Assembly: GCA_014871385.1 (NCBI GenBank)
Contig: CM026431.1
Span: 4,997,089-5,061,088 of the forward strand
Source: Ceratodon purpureus
Lineage: Eukaryota > Streptophyta > Bryopsida > Pseudoditrichales > Ditrichaceae
Length of the DNA stretch: 64,000 nucleotides
Direction: 5' to 3'
The notes under the pieces are model-generated. The model did no database searches. It was not told the origin of the DNA and saw nothing but the letters and a program-made list of their open reading frames with translations. The translations under genes and the position numbers were made by a program. The first letter of the stretch is position 1; each line of letters begins with the position of its first letter. Below are positions 9,910 through 21,008 of the stretch, in pieces.

Positions 9910-12900
9910 ATGGATTACGTGAATAACAGCATCCATTCTATAAGAAACTTGCGAAGTTGGGCCCACTTCATTACACAATTTCCGCCATCTGTGATCGAAC
10001 ACAAAAGGAGGAACAATAGTCAGTTCTTGAATTTGTTGGAACAACTCTGGGGCACAGAGAACTTGCTGTGCCATCTTTCTAGTCCGACATTGAAAACATA
10101 CAGGCTGTTACTGCGAGAGCTTGACGATGTGATAGGAAGGGCCATTGCTTTAGTGAAGGAGGTCTATTTGTGTTCTGAGCTCCCTCGAGAGCATTACTCT
10201 GGAGAACATTATCTTGAATTTTTTCTGGAATTGCGGTGGTGGACATGGGTGGTGATTTGTGTAGTGGCTGGTGGATTTATAAGGACCACATTCGGCCGGG
10301 AATACTTTGTGATACCCAAGGGTATATTGGATCCCGCATCTTCAAGATTACCAAGCTTTCTGCAGAAACTGCATCTGTGGTGTAGTGGTTCTGATGGTTA
10401 TGCAAGGCACCTGCCATCGTATGGAATCGAGGCGTTTCTGCGGAAGGCCGAGGGACTATCAACGCTTAGTGTATGGTTGAAGACTACGAGCGGAAGACTC
10501 TTGAACGAATCTGATGTCGACACGGAGTACATCATAGAAGGGAAGGCGTTGGTGCCAGTATCAGGTGCTTACAAACCACCACGGGTGCGAGAACGCAAAG
10601 TTGATCTAACGCAAGTTATCCTGGGAGTGAGTCATTCAGCATTGGTTATCAAATGCGAAGACTCTGGAACAGAATATGCTTTGAAGAGAGTGAACGGTTT
10701 GGATCTAAAGCAACCCATCCTTGCGCACCTCTTCCATCCACATGTTGTTCGACTATTGGATTTTTGGAGAGAGAATGGTTTCTTGTTTTTGGCGATGGAG
10801 ATGATGGAGGGGGATCTTGCAGAACTCATAGCAAGGCGTTTAAAAGAATCGAAAATGCCATTTACGATGGATGTGGCAGTCGACTTCATGTTGCAGATTG
10901 CCAAAACTATGTTGTATCTTCACGATTTGGGTCTCACGCATCCTCATCTCCAAAGTTCTGATGTCTTGTTTAAAGTAGCCAAAGATAAATCCAGGCTGGG
11001 CAAGAATGATAGTCATTATCTTTTGAAGCTAGGTGACTTTCGGTTTTATGCAAAGAATGATTTTAAGTCAGTGACCCGGCAGAATGTGTACCAATTTGGC
11101 TTGATCTGTGTGGAAATACTATCCAATGAGCCGTTACGCTGGACGTTTGAGGAGAGAATACTGGGGATGTCTCAGAAGCCAAAAGTCTGTTTTGATGCAT
11201 TGCGGAATGGATCTCAATCTTCAATACCAGGATTGTTGACCGAGTGCATTGGAAAGTGCTTAAATGGAACTACCCAATTCTCTGAGGTTGTCGTAATGCT
11301 CCTGCTATCGCAACTCCAAGTACTGACAAAGGCTGCAGAAGAGCCTTCAGGTGGTGAACACCTACCGCTTGCCAAGCAACAAGGTATGGTGATTTAGGAA
11401 AACTTGAGTAATAATTGAGTTATGTTCAGAGTCTAGTATTATATTAGCTAGCGAGTATTGTTAAATGCATCTAGTGCACTTGAAAATTCAGAAGATTCTT
11501 AATGTGTCGTTCCAAATTTTGCCAGATGTTTCGTCAAGGCCAGGATCCTCTTCAAGGTTCCCCATTATTCCTGAGGTATGATTTCTACAAAACATGAATT
11601 TTGTATAGTTTACCGGGTCGACATTTTGTGTAAGTCATGAATTTGTTTGGCAGGGTGACTGGCAGGCAGACCGATTGCCTTTATCAGAAGAGCGAAGAGC
11701 GATGGTAGGCACAAGCGGATGCTCGCGCCAGTTGGGATGTCTGAAGTTGTCCGATACTTCGTGCGCGACAAGTGGGTCAGATGAGTCGGCTAATGTCAAG
11801 GCACCTCCGAGTGAAGTTCATCCTGTGAGTGCGTCTAGGTCGTTCTTATCTGGACGGAGTGAGAGCATAATGGAGCAAGAGGAGATCCGTGTGGTATACA
11901 GTGCTGGTATCAGTGAAGGGAAGCGGCGGACCAAGCGGCGGAGTATTGCAGTGAAGGGGCGGATCAAGCGCTCCAAGACTCACTGGAGCACTCCAAAGCG
12001 GTACAAGACTCACTGGAGCACTCCAAAGCGCTCCAAGACTCACTGGAGCACTCCAAAGCGCTCCAAGACTCACTGGAGCACTCCAAAGCGCTCCAAGACT
12101 CATTGGAGCACTCCAAAGCGCTCTAAGATTCACTGGAGCACTCCTGCGACTGGGTCGAGTTTCATATCTGCAGTGGAGGCGCGTATCGAGCGCTCCAAGA
12201 CTCACTGGAGCACTCCTGCGGCTGGGTCGAGTGGCATATCTGCGGTGAAGGCGCGTATCGAGCGCTCCAAGACTCACTGGAGCACTCCAAAGCGCTCCAA
12301 GATTCACTGGAGCACTCCAAAGCGCTCCAAGACTCACTGGAGCACTCTAGCGGATGGGCCGAGTGGTGCTGGCATGGCTGAAGACGAGGATGGCGAAGGT
12401 GAGTGCGAGGCCGAAGAGAGCAACGTTTTTGAATTCATGCACCCCACTTGGAGTGGATCCGTATCTGCAGTGGACACTTGGGGTGGATTCGCATCTGCAG
12501 TGGAGGAGCGTATCGAGCGCTCCAAGGCTCACTGGAGCACTCTCGTAGATAGGCCGAGTGGTGCTGGCATGGCTGAAGGCTGGGATGACGAGGATGACGA
12601 GGATGCCGAAGAGAGCAACGTTTTTGAATTCATGCAGCTGCAGCGCCACCCCGAATGGGGTGGATTCTTTCGCACATTTGGGTATGAACTTAAGAATGGA
12701 AGATACCCAAGTCAAGGTGCGTTGGAGATTGGGGAGAAGTTTGCAGAGGGTGGGCAGGCGGAGCTCTTCCATGCCAAGGTCACATGGGTGCATCCAAAGG
12801 ATAATGAGATGTTTGAGAGAGAAGGAGTTGAGTTTGTATTGAAGGTGTTCAAGAAGGGGACATCCTTGCGAGACATGAAATATCAGTGGCCCAATGGAGT

Positions 12901-13669
12901 GTTTCAAATTCAAGTGGAGGAAATGGAAAATCTGAAGTCCCCTACACCCAAAGTGACCCCAAGCCACTGTTGCGAAGCACTTCAATGTATATTGTTGGAG
13001 GATGGTCGATTTGCATTTTTGATGGAAAAGTTTGATTTTGATCTCCGGAGTTTGATTATACACATGGAATTGAGAAGGGATGGAAATTGTGGGCCATTTT
13101 CAAAGGAGGATGGTGAAGTCATGATGTATGATATTGCATTAGGGGTGGAGTGGCTCCACAATCGCAACATCATTCACAGGGATCTAAATACATCAAATGT
13201 ACTCCTGAAACAATTCAAAAGTGGATGGCCAAAGTGGCGTTGTTTTGTAGCGGATTATGAATGCACCATTGGGGTTGTTGGAACGGGATATTTTAGGGCA
13301 CCGGAGATATTGCAAGCATGCAAAGAGAGGATGGAAAGTCAAATACCGGAGGTGTTTTCAAGAGCAGCGGATGTTTATGCTTACGGGATGACTTATTATG
13401 AGGTATTGACAGGGAAGGTGCCTTTTGAAGATCATCCACTTAATATGTGCAAGCCTTTGTTGACGGATCTTGTGATCAATCAAGGCCTACGTCCAGAGAT
13501 ACCAGAATTTGTTGAAGGTTGGGCACGTGGACTATTGAAATGGTGTTGGCAAAGTGATCCAAGTGCAAGACCTACGATAGGAGAAGTATTGGAACTGATG
13601 TCAAAAAATTCAACATCTATTAGAAGGCTAGAGAAACTTGTGGACGGTGAGGAACTAGGGACATTTTGA
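9910..13669 (+). CDS. tandem pseudokinase-kinase with helical N-terminus and repeat linker
   Basis: Three exons join in frame: 9910..11383 (donor AAG|GTATGG), 11526..11575 (GCCAG acceptor, GAG|GTATGA donor) and 11654..13669 (TTGGCAG acceptor), giving 1179 residues. Residues 1-110 form a helical module like that of the divergent kinase gene (NNSQFLNLLEQL..., LLLRELDDVIGRAIALVKEV), followed by a hydrophobic patch WWTWVVICVVAGGF at 110-123. Residues about 235-470 are a kinase fold that keeps K259 (YALKR), but HRD reads HPH (344-346), the catalytic-loop Asn is Asp351 and DFG reads DFR, so it is a pseudokinase. Residues about 610-800 hold a basic/acidic linker with the THWSTP repeats. The second kinase domain runs from about 860 to 1165, with K905, HRDLNTSN (D1018) and APE kept, but DFG reads DYE at 1042-1044. 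Likely a signalling protein in which the first domain regulates the second (inference from known tandem kinases). Confidence 0.85.
11384..11653 (+). other. introns 1 and 2 of the tandem kinase gene, with a 50-nt exon between
   Basis: Intron 1 is 11384..11525 and intron 2 is 11576..11653, both GT-AG. The 50-nt exon at 11526..11575 codes DVSSRPGSSSRFPIIPE once the split codon is completed. Without these introns the locus would look like two separate genes, the first ending at a stop inside intron 1. Confidence 0.8.
11966..12546 (+). repeat. coding minisatellite, 30-bp unit (KRSKTHWSTP)
   Basis: Six head-to-tail 30-bp units run from 11966 to 12145, all in frame. Five further copies, alone or in pairs, reach 12546, separated by longer units containing GSS-ISAV-ARIE. 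There are about eleven copies of (K)RSK(T/I/A)HWST(P/L). A second, longer unit (GPSGAGMAE...EESNVFEFM) also occurs twice between 12357 and 12640. Units differ by only a few bases, which points to recent expansion. The repeat encodes part of the linker before the second kinase domain. Confidence 0.95.
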
Positions 13670-14294
13670 AGTTGATATTTGAAAATGGATGTTAAAGATG
13701 TTCATATCTTGAATACATAGATACGTAGTGTAGAAAGTATTATGAAGTAGAGTCGGCAAAATTTGTCATAGACCGTGTTCTATATATTCTAAAATTTAAT
13801 TGCTATTTGAGTGGTTTACTTAACTAAAAGTCTAATGACATTGGTAGATTGAAGGTATTGGAAGCGTTAGAAGTATTGTTTTGGTGATGACATTGTAATG
13901 AAAGGATTTCTTTCTAAATGGAGGTTAGGTTAGAAGAGATTAATGTTTATATTTTCTATGAGTGTAGGTAAATGATTTTTAAATCTATATTTGTATGAAT
14001 GAAATTTATTTATTTTTACAAATATTTTATGAATCAGGTGATAGTTGGACTATGTTATCAGCGACTAACTTATTTATCTCCATTGTTTGTTGTCACTTCA
14101 TACTAGAAATATTTTGCACTATAAAATTGAATGTAATTAGATGGTATTAAATGTTAGATCAATCATGATGGTTGAAGTTGATTTTGTAAAATTCAATGTT
14201 GTTTTTTTCATTTCAAACAATGCAAACTTGATGTGCCTTAATTGTGAATTTTCTATAATGCAATAACTTTGATTCTTTGGCACTTTAACTCCTA
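13670..14294. other. AT-rich 3' flank of the tandem kinase gene
   Basis: AT-rich sequence following the stop at 13669, with no open frame of interest. It probably contains the 3' UTR, but no polyadenylation site can be fixed. Confidence 0.5.
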
Positions 14295-15180
14295 AAAGTG
14301 CGTGGTGTCTTTAGAGCCAAAATTGCCAAAAACATACCTTTACTAATAGCAACATGCTGTTTTCTAAATTTTAGACATCCAATTATGTATTTAACCATAG
14401 GATTTTGTACTTAACTTATTCAAAAAAGTATATACCAAATTTGAACACAATCCACAATATAGATTGTTAGATAATAAGGTTTGACTTCAATCACTGTAAA
14501 AGTTTTTTTTGACACTGCTTAGGCCAAGAGTATACCAAAGTTTTGATCTCCAAAACGTATACATTGCTTTTTGACACTGCTTAGGCCAAGGGTATACCAA
14601 AGTTTTGATCTCTAAAAAGTATACATTGCAAAACAGATTTGATCCATGGAGGGTCATCAATTCTTATAGGTGTGCAAGTTAGGTATAAGCTCATAAAGTT
14701 CAAGCCTCATACAAGCTTGGGACGAAGAAAAAATCGTTGATTTTGTAAAAGGGGGTGTGCTGAAATTGCCCTACATTCACCAAAATTAGATCTACTAAAA
14801 AGATAACTTTAACATGTTCAATTGGGAATCTGAATAGTGGATATATTAAGGTCAATAAGAGATAGTATCAAAAACACACTCAATGCAATAGGAGCAAAAG
14901 TAGAATTTTTAGATTTTTTTGAAGTACCAATTGTATATTTTCCTTTAATTTTGACACACGGTTTGGCAATAAGGGGTCCTGTGGATGGACCCCCTGCCAC
15001 GTCATAGATACCAGATGAAATTTGTTAAATATGGATTAAAATAAAGATTGGATGTAATAATCTTCTTTGGATGAAAAAATATTTTGGATGGAAACTGGAC
15101 AATGGATGATAATTATCATTTGGATGAAAAATATTCAGCAATTAAGACAATCCCTTTAGATGGAAACTATTGATTAGACA
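14295..15180. repeat. dispersed repeat family B, copy 1
   Basis: Similar along its length to 22300-23150 in the same orientation. Shared blocks include CTACTAATAGCAAC near the left side, and CTGCCACGTCATAGATAC followed by AGATGAAATTTGTTAAAT and runs of GGATGAAAA near the right side. It has no coding potential and no terminal inverted repeats that I could define. Ends are approximate. Confidence 0.7.
14506..14629. repeat. 62-bp tandem duplication
   Basis: Two 62-bp units, 14506-14567 and 14568-14629, both containing GACACTGCTTAGGCCAAG and GTATACCAAAGTTTTGATCT, differ at only a few positions. The other copy of this repeat family near 22510 has a single, diverged unit, so the duplication is local. 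Confidence 0.9.
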
Positions 15181-15329
15181 AAAAATCCCTTTGAATGAAA
15201 ACTGTGAGTTTTGAGCATTTTGGTGTAGTTTTAAAATTTTGACCATTTCATATATCAGAATGTTTAATATGCCTTTACATAGACTTAATGTAGGTACCAA
15301 AAGAACAGGGTTCAAGGAACATACTACAA

Positions 15330-16041
15330 TCCAAGCACGGGTGATAACTAACAAGTGAATATGAAGTGTGCTGTTTTTTAAAGCTCAAAGCTGATTTTGA
15401 GCATTTTGGTGTAGTTTTTGAGCATTTTAGTCACTTTCTAGGGTATCATAAGGTATCTTACACACATCTTCTTAAAAAGAACGTCCTCAATTGAAACTTA
15501 ATTTGACCACTAGTTGTAAATTATGAAAATGAACTTTTCCAAAGTCTTAATTTCTTCATTTGGGGCCCTCTATTGTCTTTAGAGGATGTTTTTTTCAATT
15601 TAAAAAACATTGTCCGGTGAAAAAAAAAACCCCAAAATGTTTCGTGGAAAACTAGGTCTCAAAAACGTCATTGCGGTACTTCTCGTCTGCCCAAACTTTC
15701 ATCTGAAGTGGTCATTGTCATTTCTAGTGACCACAATTCACAAACGGAGGGCACCGTGGAATCAAAAGTGATTTCCGACAACATTTGACAGATGTTCTTA
15801 TCACTTTTTCAAATGATTGCATTGACTTTGTCGGACTTTAAGGTTCTCGTACGGAATTGTAGAAGACCCGAATTCGTACCATATTCTCCCACACTTTAGA
15901 TAATCAAGTCTATTTTCTATACCCAAACTTCTTCCCATCATACCAACAACCGAGATGCCACTTTTTAAAGTCTTCGCAATAGGGGCTGAAATTGGCAATA
16001 AGCTAAGCACTTTTGTGGTACACTTTGTTGTGCTTCCTCCC
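15330..16041 (-). mobile_element. TIR element family A, copy 1 (reverse orientation, left end degraded)
   Basis: Reverse-complement copy of the elements at 41617 and 48688. It ends on the right in CACTTTGTTGTGCTTCCTCCC. Inside are GAGCATTTTGGTGTAG and CTCTATTGTCTTTAGAGGATG. The left terminal repeat is not clearly kept. It is a non-autonomous DNA element without any transposase frame; short open frames inside are chance. Confidence 0.75.
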
Positions 16042-17276
16042 GTGATCACTAGGAAGTGATATGAAGTGTGCTATTTTTCAAAGCTTAAAGCTCATTTTGA
16101 GCATGTTTTGGTGTAGTTTTTGACCATTTTAGTTACATTTTATGGTGTTAAAAGTTATATCATATGCGTCTACATTAAAGGGTGTAAGCATGGTAAAGTG
16201 GACCAAAAAAGTGCTTAACTATTTGTCAGTTTCAGCCCTTTTGCAAAAATTGCACAAAATTGACGGAAAGATGTAACTGAAGTCAATTTTTTTTGCTAAT
16301 ATGGATTCTCAACTTGTTTTTCTACAACTTGGAAAAGTTTCGTGCAAAGTAGACACTTTAAAGTTATTGTATGAAGGCTTTAAATCCAAGCAAAGTGAAT
16401 GCAGTCATTTGGAAAAGTGAACATAACGGTTTAGGGTTTTGTCCGAAATCACTTTTAATTTCGCGGTGCCCTCTGTATATTTAAGAGGTATTCTAAAATA
16501 GTCAATTCATATACTCATTAATTGGTTTAGCGTTCCAAAAGTACCGCAAGGATGTTATTTAAGAGGGTCACTTCCGCGGTACTTTTTGTCACTTTTTTTT
16601 CACCAAACATTGTTTTTTAAATTGAAAAAAACATCGTCTAAAGACAACAGAGGGCACCAGATGACGAAATCAAGACTTTGGAAAAGTTCATTTTCATGAT
16701 TTACAACTAGTAGTCATATTAGTTTCAATTCAGGATGTTTTTTTTATGAAGATGTATGTACGATACCTTCTGACACCCTAAAAAGTGACTAAAATACTCA
16801 AAAACTACACCAAAATGCTCAAAATCAGCTTTGAGCTTTAAAAAACAGCACACTTCATATTCACTTGTTAGTGGTCACATGTTGCACTTTGTGGTCCACT
16901 TTATTGTGCTTACACCCTAAAAGCACATCTTCAATTTGATTACTAATTTACTAGTTCTAAATCATGAAAATTAACTTTTCCATTGTCTTAATTTCTTCAT
17001 TTGGTGGCCTCTATTGTCTTTAGAAGATGTTTTTTTCAATTTTAAAATGATAGAAGTATTTGATTAAAAAAACTCTCAGAAAATACTATAGAAGTGACCT
17101 TCTTAAAAAAACATCCGTGTGGTACTTTTGAAACCCTAAAGTTTAATTGAATTTATAATAAAAATTTGAATGAACAATTACATCTTTCCATTACTTTTGT
17201 GCAAATTTTTAAAAAAGGCTGAAACTGACATTTAGATTTAAGCACTTCTTTGGTCCACTTTATTGTGCTTCCCCTT
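16042..17276 (-). mobile_element. TIR element family A, copy 2 (reverse orientation, interrupted)
   Basis: Reverse-orientation copy that abuts copy 1 directly. Its two halves, 16042-16179 and 16918-17276, are separated by a forward-orientation copy of the same family. The right end is TGGTCCACTTTATTGTGCTTCCCC; the left terminal repeat is missing. It is a fossil of a small non-autonomous element that was hit by a relative. Confidence 0.75.
16180..16917 (+). mobile_element. TIR element family A, copy 3, nested inside copy 2
   Basis: Begins GGGTGTAAGCA and ends TGCTTACACCC, which are perfect inverted repeats over the outer 11 bases; further in, AAAGTGGACC pairs with GGTCCACTTT. The flanks TTAAA and TAAAA match at four of five bases, a possible 5-bp target duplication. 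It is in forward orientation relative to copies 1 and 2. No transposase. Confidence 0.8.
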
Positions 17277-18257
17277 CCACCTAGCACAACCCGGACACTA
17301 GTAGGAGATTAGTCATTTTTCACTTCCTAAAATTGAAAAAGGAGTAAAACCGCGCCATGCACATGGGCTCTGTGAGTACTAGTGAGTAATTTGGTCACAA
17401 TATGACAGAAACATCAATATGATATTCAGCTACTGTTCACTGCATTCACTGAAAGGGGAATGAAAAACGACGCATTTCCTACTAGTAGGATTCACTCCCC
17501 CCCAGCATTCGTCCCGAAGCTTGGCAAGAATGTAATCCGACTCGCTGCCAGGCTTCTATTAATTGCAAGTCCACTGAAGCCTTGATGAACCCATCCAATC
17601 ATCATCATTGTTACGTTTGAGAGACTGCATCGAAGTGACGGATCAGCTCCATGAGTAACAGTGTGTCCACGAATGGATATGAGGTTAACTAAACTGAACT
17701 TAAGATCGCCTGTCAGTTTCGTGGTTTAACTTTCCGCCCACATGTATCTCCCCTTTCGCCCTTGCACTCCAAATGACCCTCACCACTGTCTACCTCTCAC
17801 TCGGTTGCTCGCTGGAAATGTTATCAAAAAGTGACCCATTGTCTCAATCCTGCATGTGATGCATGGAGCAGGGGCATCGAGTCGACTGGAGAGAATCATG
17901 AAGGGCTGCAGATTCTGTGTCAGCATTGCGCAAGTACAGACTTCGTGACCGACGTGATTACATTACCATGGGCCCAGACAATGGCTGATCCAACCATTCC
18001 GGGTCATTGTGAAAATATGACAAACTCATGTGATTTTTGCAGAGTTCTCTTGGTCCAAATGATAAGAAATGATAGCTTAGATTTGATTCTTGATTGAGAG
18101 GAAGCATCCAAGAGGATGAGTGGAGTGTGAATCGTGGGTGTATTCCTAATAATGACTGAAGAATGTTGATCGAGGTGCAAATTATCTGAGAGTTTTCAGA
18201 TGTGATGATGTAAAAGAGAATGTGCTAGATTCGCAGATCGACAGAGAATTGTAATCA
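17277..18257. promoter_or_regulatory. upstream region of the Ser/Pro-rich protein gene
   Basis: About 1 kb between the repeat cluster and the ATG at 18258. An open frame at 17831-18097 starts at a GTG and has no recognisable similarity; it may be 5' UTR or chance. An in-frame TAA two codons before 18258 fixes the start of the downstream gene. Core promoter motifs were not clear. Confidence 0.35.
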
Positions 18258-19409
18258 ATGGATACGTGCAAGTGGAAGATCACATACAACAACCCGAATC
18301 ACTGCAGTATGATGGAGCTTGCGCACACGCCGACGCGACCGCCCTGGCGGCCTGCAGCGTCCAGCATCACGGCGAACTTGGACCTGGACGTGCCTCCCCC
18401 GCAATGGAGTTCCCGGAAGAGCCAGAAGTCGGTGGAGCTGACAATCCCGCCCCAGTACATGAGCGCCACCGACCTCATCGCTGCGATGCCCAAACGGCAC
18501 CGGATGCCGAAACCGCAGAGTTTGAGCAACGCGCTAGCCGTCGAGGAGCCTCGAGTGTACCCTAAGACTCCATGGGCGCCTTCCTTAACCTCGCAGCTCG
18601 AGGCGGCCGAATTTGGAAAGTAAGTATTTACTAAGCCACGCTTTTGGAAACCCATTTCCCGCCAGAGTTATTTGGAATATTGTGCGTCGTTGACAATGTT
18701 TATGGAAATGTTTGTGTGCAATTGCAGGCCGTCTAGGAGATCTTCAGAGCACACACCGAAGTCGGTGTTGGATCATGCGAAATCCACATCGTCCGATGCT
18801 AGGTCGAGGTCAAACACGGGGAAGCACGGGTCGCAGCTCGCCTCGCCTCCATCCGCCGCGAGGTCCCTGCTGAACTCTGCAGCTCAGTCAGAGCGGGATT
18901 TCGGCGGATCTGAGCGCAGTTTCCCCATTGCGTCGCCTCGGCACAAGAGGTCGCATCAATCGTCACCTGCGATGTCGCAGCAGGGTTCGCCTCCGCGCAA
19001 GAATGCTTCCTCAAACGACCGAGCTTCCCCTGCATCCCCTGCGGGCTCTGCAAGGTCACCGGAGCGCTCCCCCGGCCACTCGCCTCCATACTCTGAATCG
19101 GGCCACAACTCGCGACATCGCACAACAGCTACAAACTCCGGCCTCGCCTCAGTAAACGACACCTCCGTCTCGCAGTCCACTAACCCGAGGTCATCGAGAT
19201 ACGACACGCGCGGCAGCAGCAGCCGGATGACCACAACCGACACACACAACAATAACCTGCCCTCCAGAGGCACCACGGGAGGCTCCGTGCGAAGCATGAG
19301 CGCATGCTCCTCCGTGACCCACAGATCCATGGAAGGCTCCCCTGCGTCTGGCCGTTGCAGCCCGCCGACGCCAGCCAGCCCCTCGTCACCGACCTACTCT
19401 CCATACTAA
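18258..19409 (+). CDS. Ser/Pro-rich intrinsically disordered protein, unknown function
   Basis: Two exons, 18258..18619 (donor GGAAA|GTAAGT) and 18728..19409 (acceptor TTGCAG|GCCG), joined at phase 2 to give 347 residues. The ATG at 18258 follows an in-frame stop; an in-frame MM at about residues 18-19 is an alternative. Residues about 50-110 carry the most ordered-looking block (VELTIPPQYMSATDLIAAMP, RVYPKTPWAPSLTSQLEAAEFGK). Everything after that is low-complexity Ser, Pro, Arg and Gly with many SP and SPP sites, typical of a phosphorylated disordered tail. No signal peptide or membrane segment. The coding region is GC-rich compared with its flanks. I do not recognise the family, but the splice phase and the GC-rich frame make a real gene likely. 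Confidence 0.75.
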
Positions 19410-19864
19410 GGCCATAACCCATGTCCATTCCTTGACCTTGGCCCACAATATATGACAGATATACAGATTTTTGAGCATTGATACCATCTGCACAGATGTG
19501 CAACTCCTACAACATTCTATGTAAGTCCTATTCAACCTTTACTTGACCCTTTCTTTGTTCATGATGCTTCAAAGACACAATGCTCAACCGTAGTGCAGAA
19601 ACAAATTTAGTATTTTCAGAAATGGATTTTGAATGTTAGTTGAAAGAAAAGTTGAAATTTTGCCAGAGTTCATTCCACATAGTATTCAAACATGGACAAT
19701 GAAATGTATATAATACAATTGATTTTATTAACGATCACTCGGCTGGGCAACCACAATCACAATTGAACGGCTGCAGTGCACAAGGTCATCAAAAAACATG
19801 ATGCAAAAATGACCTCGTAAAAAGCAGAGGATGGCGGGGCTTGTATCGGAGAAGGCGGCAGGCT

Positions 19865-21000
19865 TTAGATCATCTCGAGCACCCTCTTCCACGCAGGGCG
19901 AGAGGAAATGGATTCCCACCATGCCTTGACATGGGGTCGCCCGTCGAAGCAAACACTGCCCTTCTTGTATTTGTCGAAGAGCTTCCAGCCAGTGGTCAAG
20001 TGGGAGAGGTCAGCCAGACTGATGAAATCTCCCGCCAGGAACTGGGTGGTGGCAAGACGAGCCTCGTAGATGTCCAGCACCTTGCCGAACTTCTCCAGGC
20101 TTTGGGCCAACTTCTCTTCATCTACTGGAGAAGCAGCCGCGTATTTGAGAGCGTCTTTGCATGCTCCATTGAAGTTCTGGGCTTCCACTTCCAACCACTG
20201 CTCCACAAGCGCTCTCTCGATGGGAGTAGCTCCGTAGATGGGAGTGCCTTGACCTTCAAATTTGTTAGCGATATACCGGATGATCGCCCTCGACTCTGTT
20301 TCACAACAAAATATCGGTTCTTAGAATTCAGACTGATTTTCTTGATCACAGCATTCTAAAGCGGAAACAGGGTCAATGTCAAGAAACGAGTTCAAAAAAC
20401 TAGAAGGACTTGCTCACAAAATGTCTGAACCACCTGGAAGGTTGATGACTATTGAGTAGAGCAAAGTTACATATCACATCATCTAGGAGCCTAGTCTTCG
20501 AATTACACATATAAAGTAAGTCTATAGATTCTTAGGAAGGTCTAACATACCAAACAGAGTCAAGTCGCCATCCTGGAGGACTGGGATCAAACCAAATGGC
20601 TGCACCACGAACAATCCAGAATCAGGATTCAGAACTCGTACTTAGAAATTCAAAATGTAGAAACATGAAAACACACAGTGAATCGAGGCAGCGTTAGACG
20701 CAACCAGGTGTTTCAAGCAGATCCACGCATTTCAAACCAACCCAAAGATTTCTAGGGATCCAGAGATCGCTCCTAGTTATAAACGTTTACATCGCTTATG
20801 CGAGCGACAAAAGCCAAGGACAACGTTGCGACTCAGCTGACCTGCAGGCTCTTGTGCTCCGGCGTCTTGCCTTCGCCCTTGCGGACATTCACAACCTTGA
20901 GTTCGAAATCTTCCACCCCTTTCTCGAACAAAGTGACTAGAACCCTTCCTGTGCACGTCGAGGCGGCAACCCCGTACAGTTTCAGCTTCCCGTCCGCCAT
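19865..21000 (-). CDS. GSTF: glutathione S-transferase, Phi class
   Basis: Conjugates glutathione to electrophiles or acts as a peroxidase; cytosolic. Three exons, 20842..21000, 20551..20599 and 19865..20295, give 212 residues, the usual Phi length. The ATG at 21000 begins MADGKLKLYG. The N-terminal thioredoxin-like domain (about 1-80) holds S14 in YGVAASTCTGRVLV, where Phi enzymes have their catalytic Ser. It also holds PFGLIPVLQDGDLTLFESRAI, with the cis-Pro at 59 and the glutathione-binding Glu-Ser at 70-71. The all-helical C-terminal domain includes FISLADLSHLTTG and ends PHVKAWWESISSRPAWKRVLEMI. The three-exon layout with a short middle exon is the familiar one for this class. A leader intron probably lies at about 21009..21330 (donor CAG|GTTAGT), placing the transcription start beyond 21341. 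Confidence 0.92.
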
Positions 21001-21008
21001 AGCTTCAC

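Noticed and set aside
11846-12337. Minus-strand frame of GALWSAPVSL repeats
   Set aside because: It is the antisense reading of the THWSTP minisatellite, without its own start context or splice sites.
14295-17276. Regular spaced repeats considered as an array (CRISPR-like)
   Set aside because: The repeats are dispersed-element copies of hundreds of bases, not short repeats with unique spacers, and the genome is eukaryotic.
17831-18097. 88-codon frame with several Cys
   Set aside because: It starts at GTG and lies just upstream of a real gene. The Cys spacing fits no zinc domain I know; probably leader or chance.
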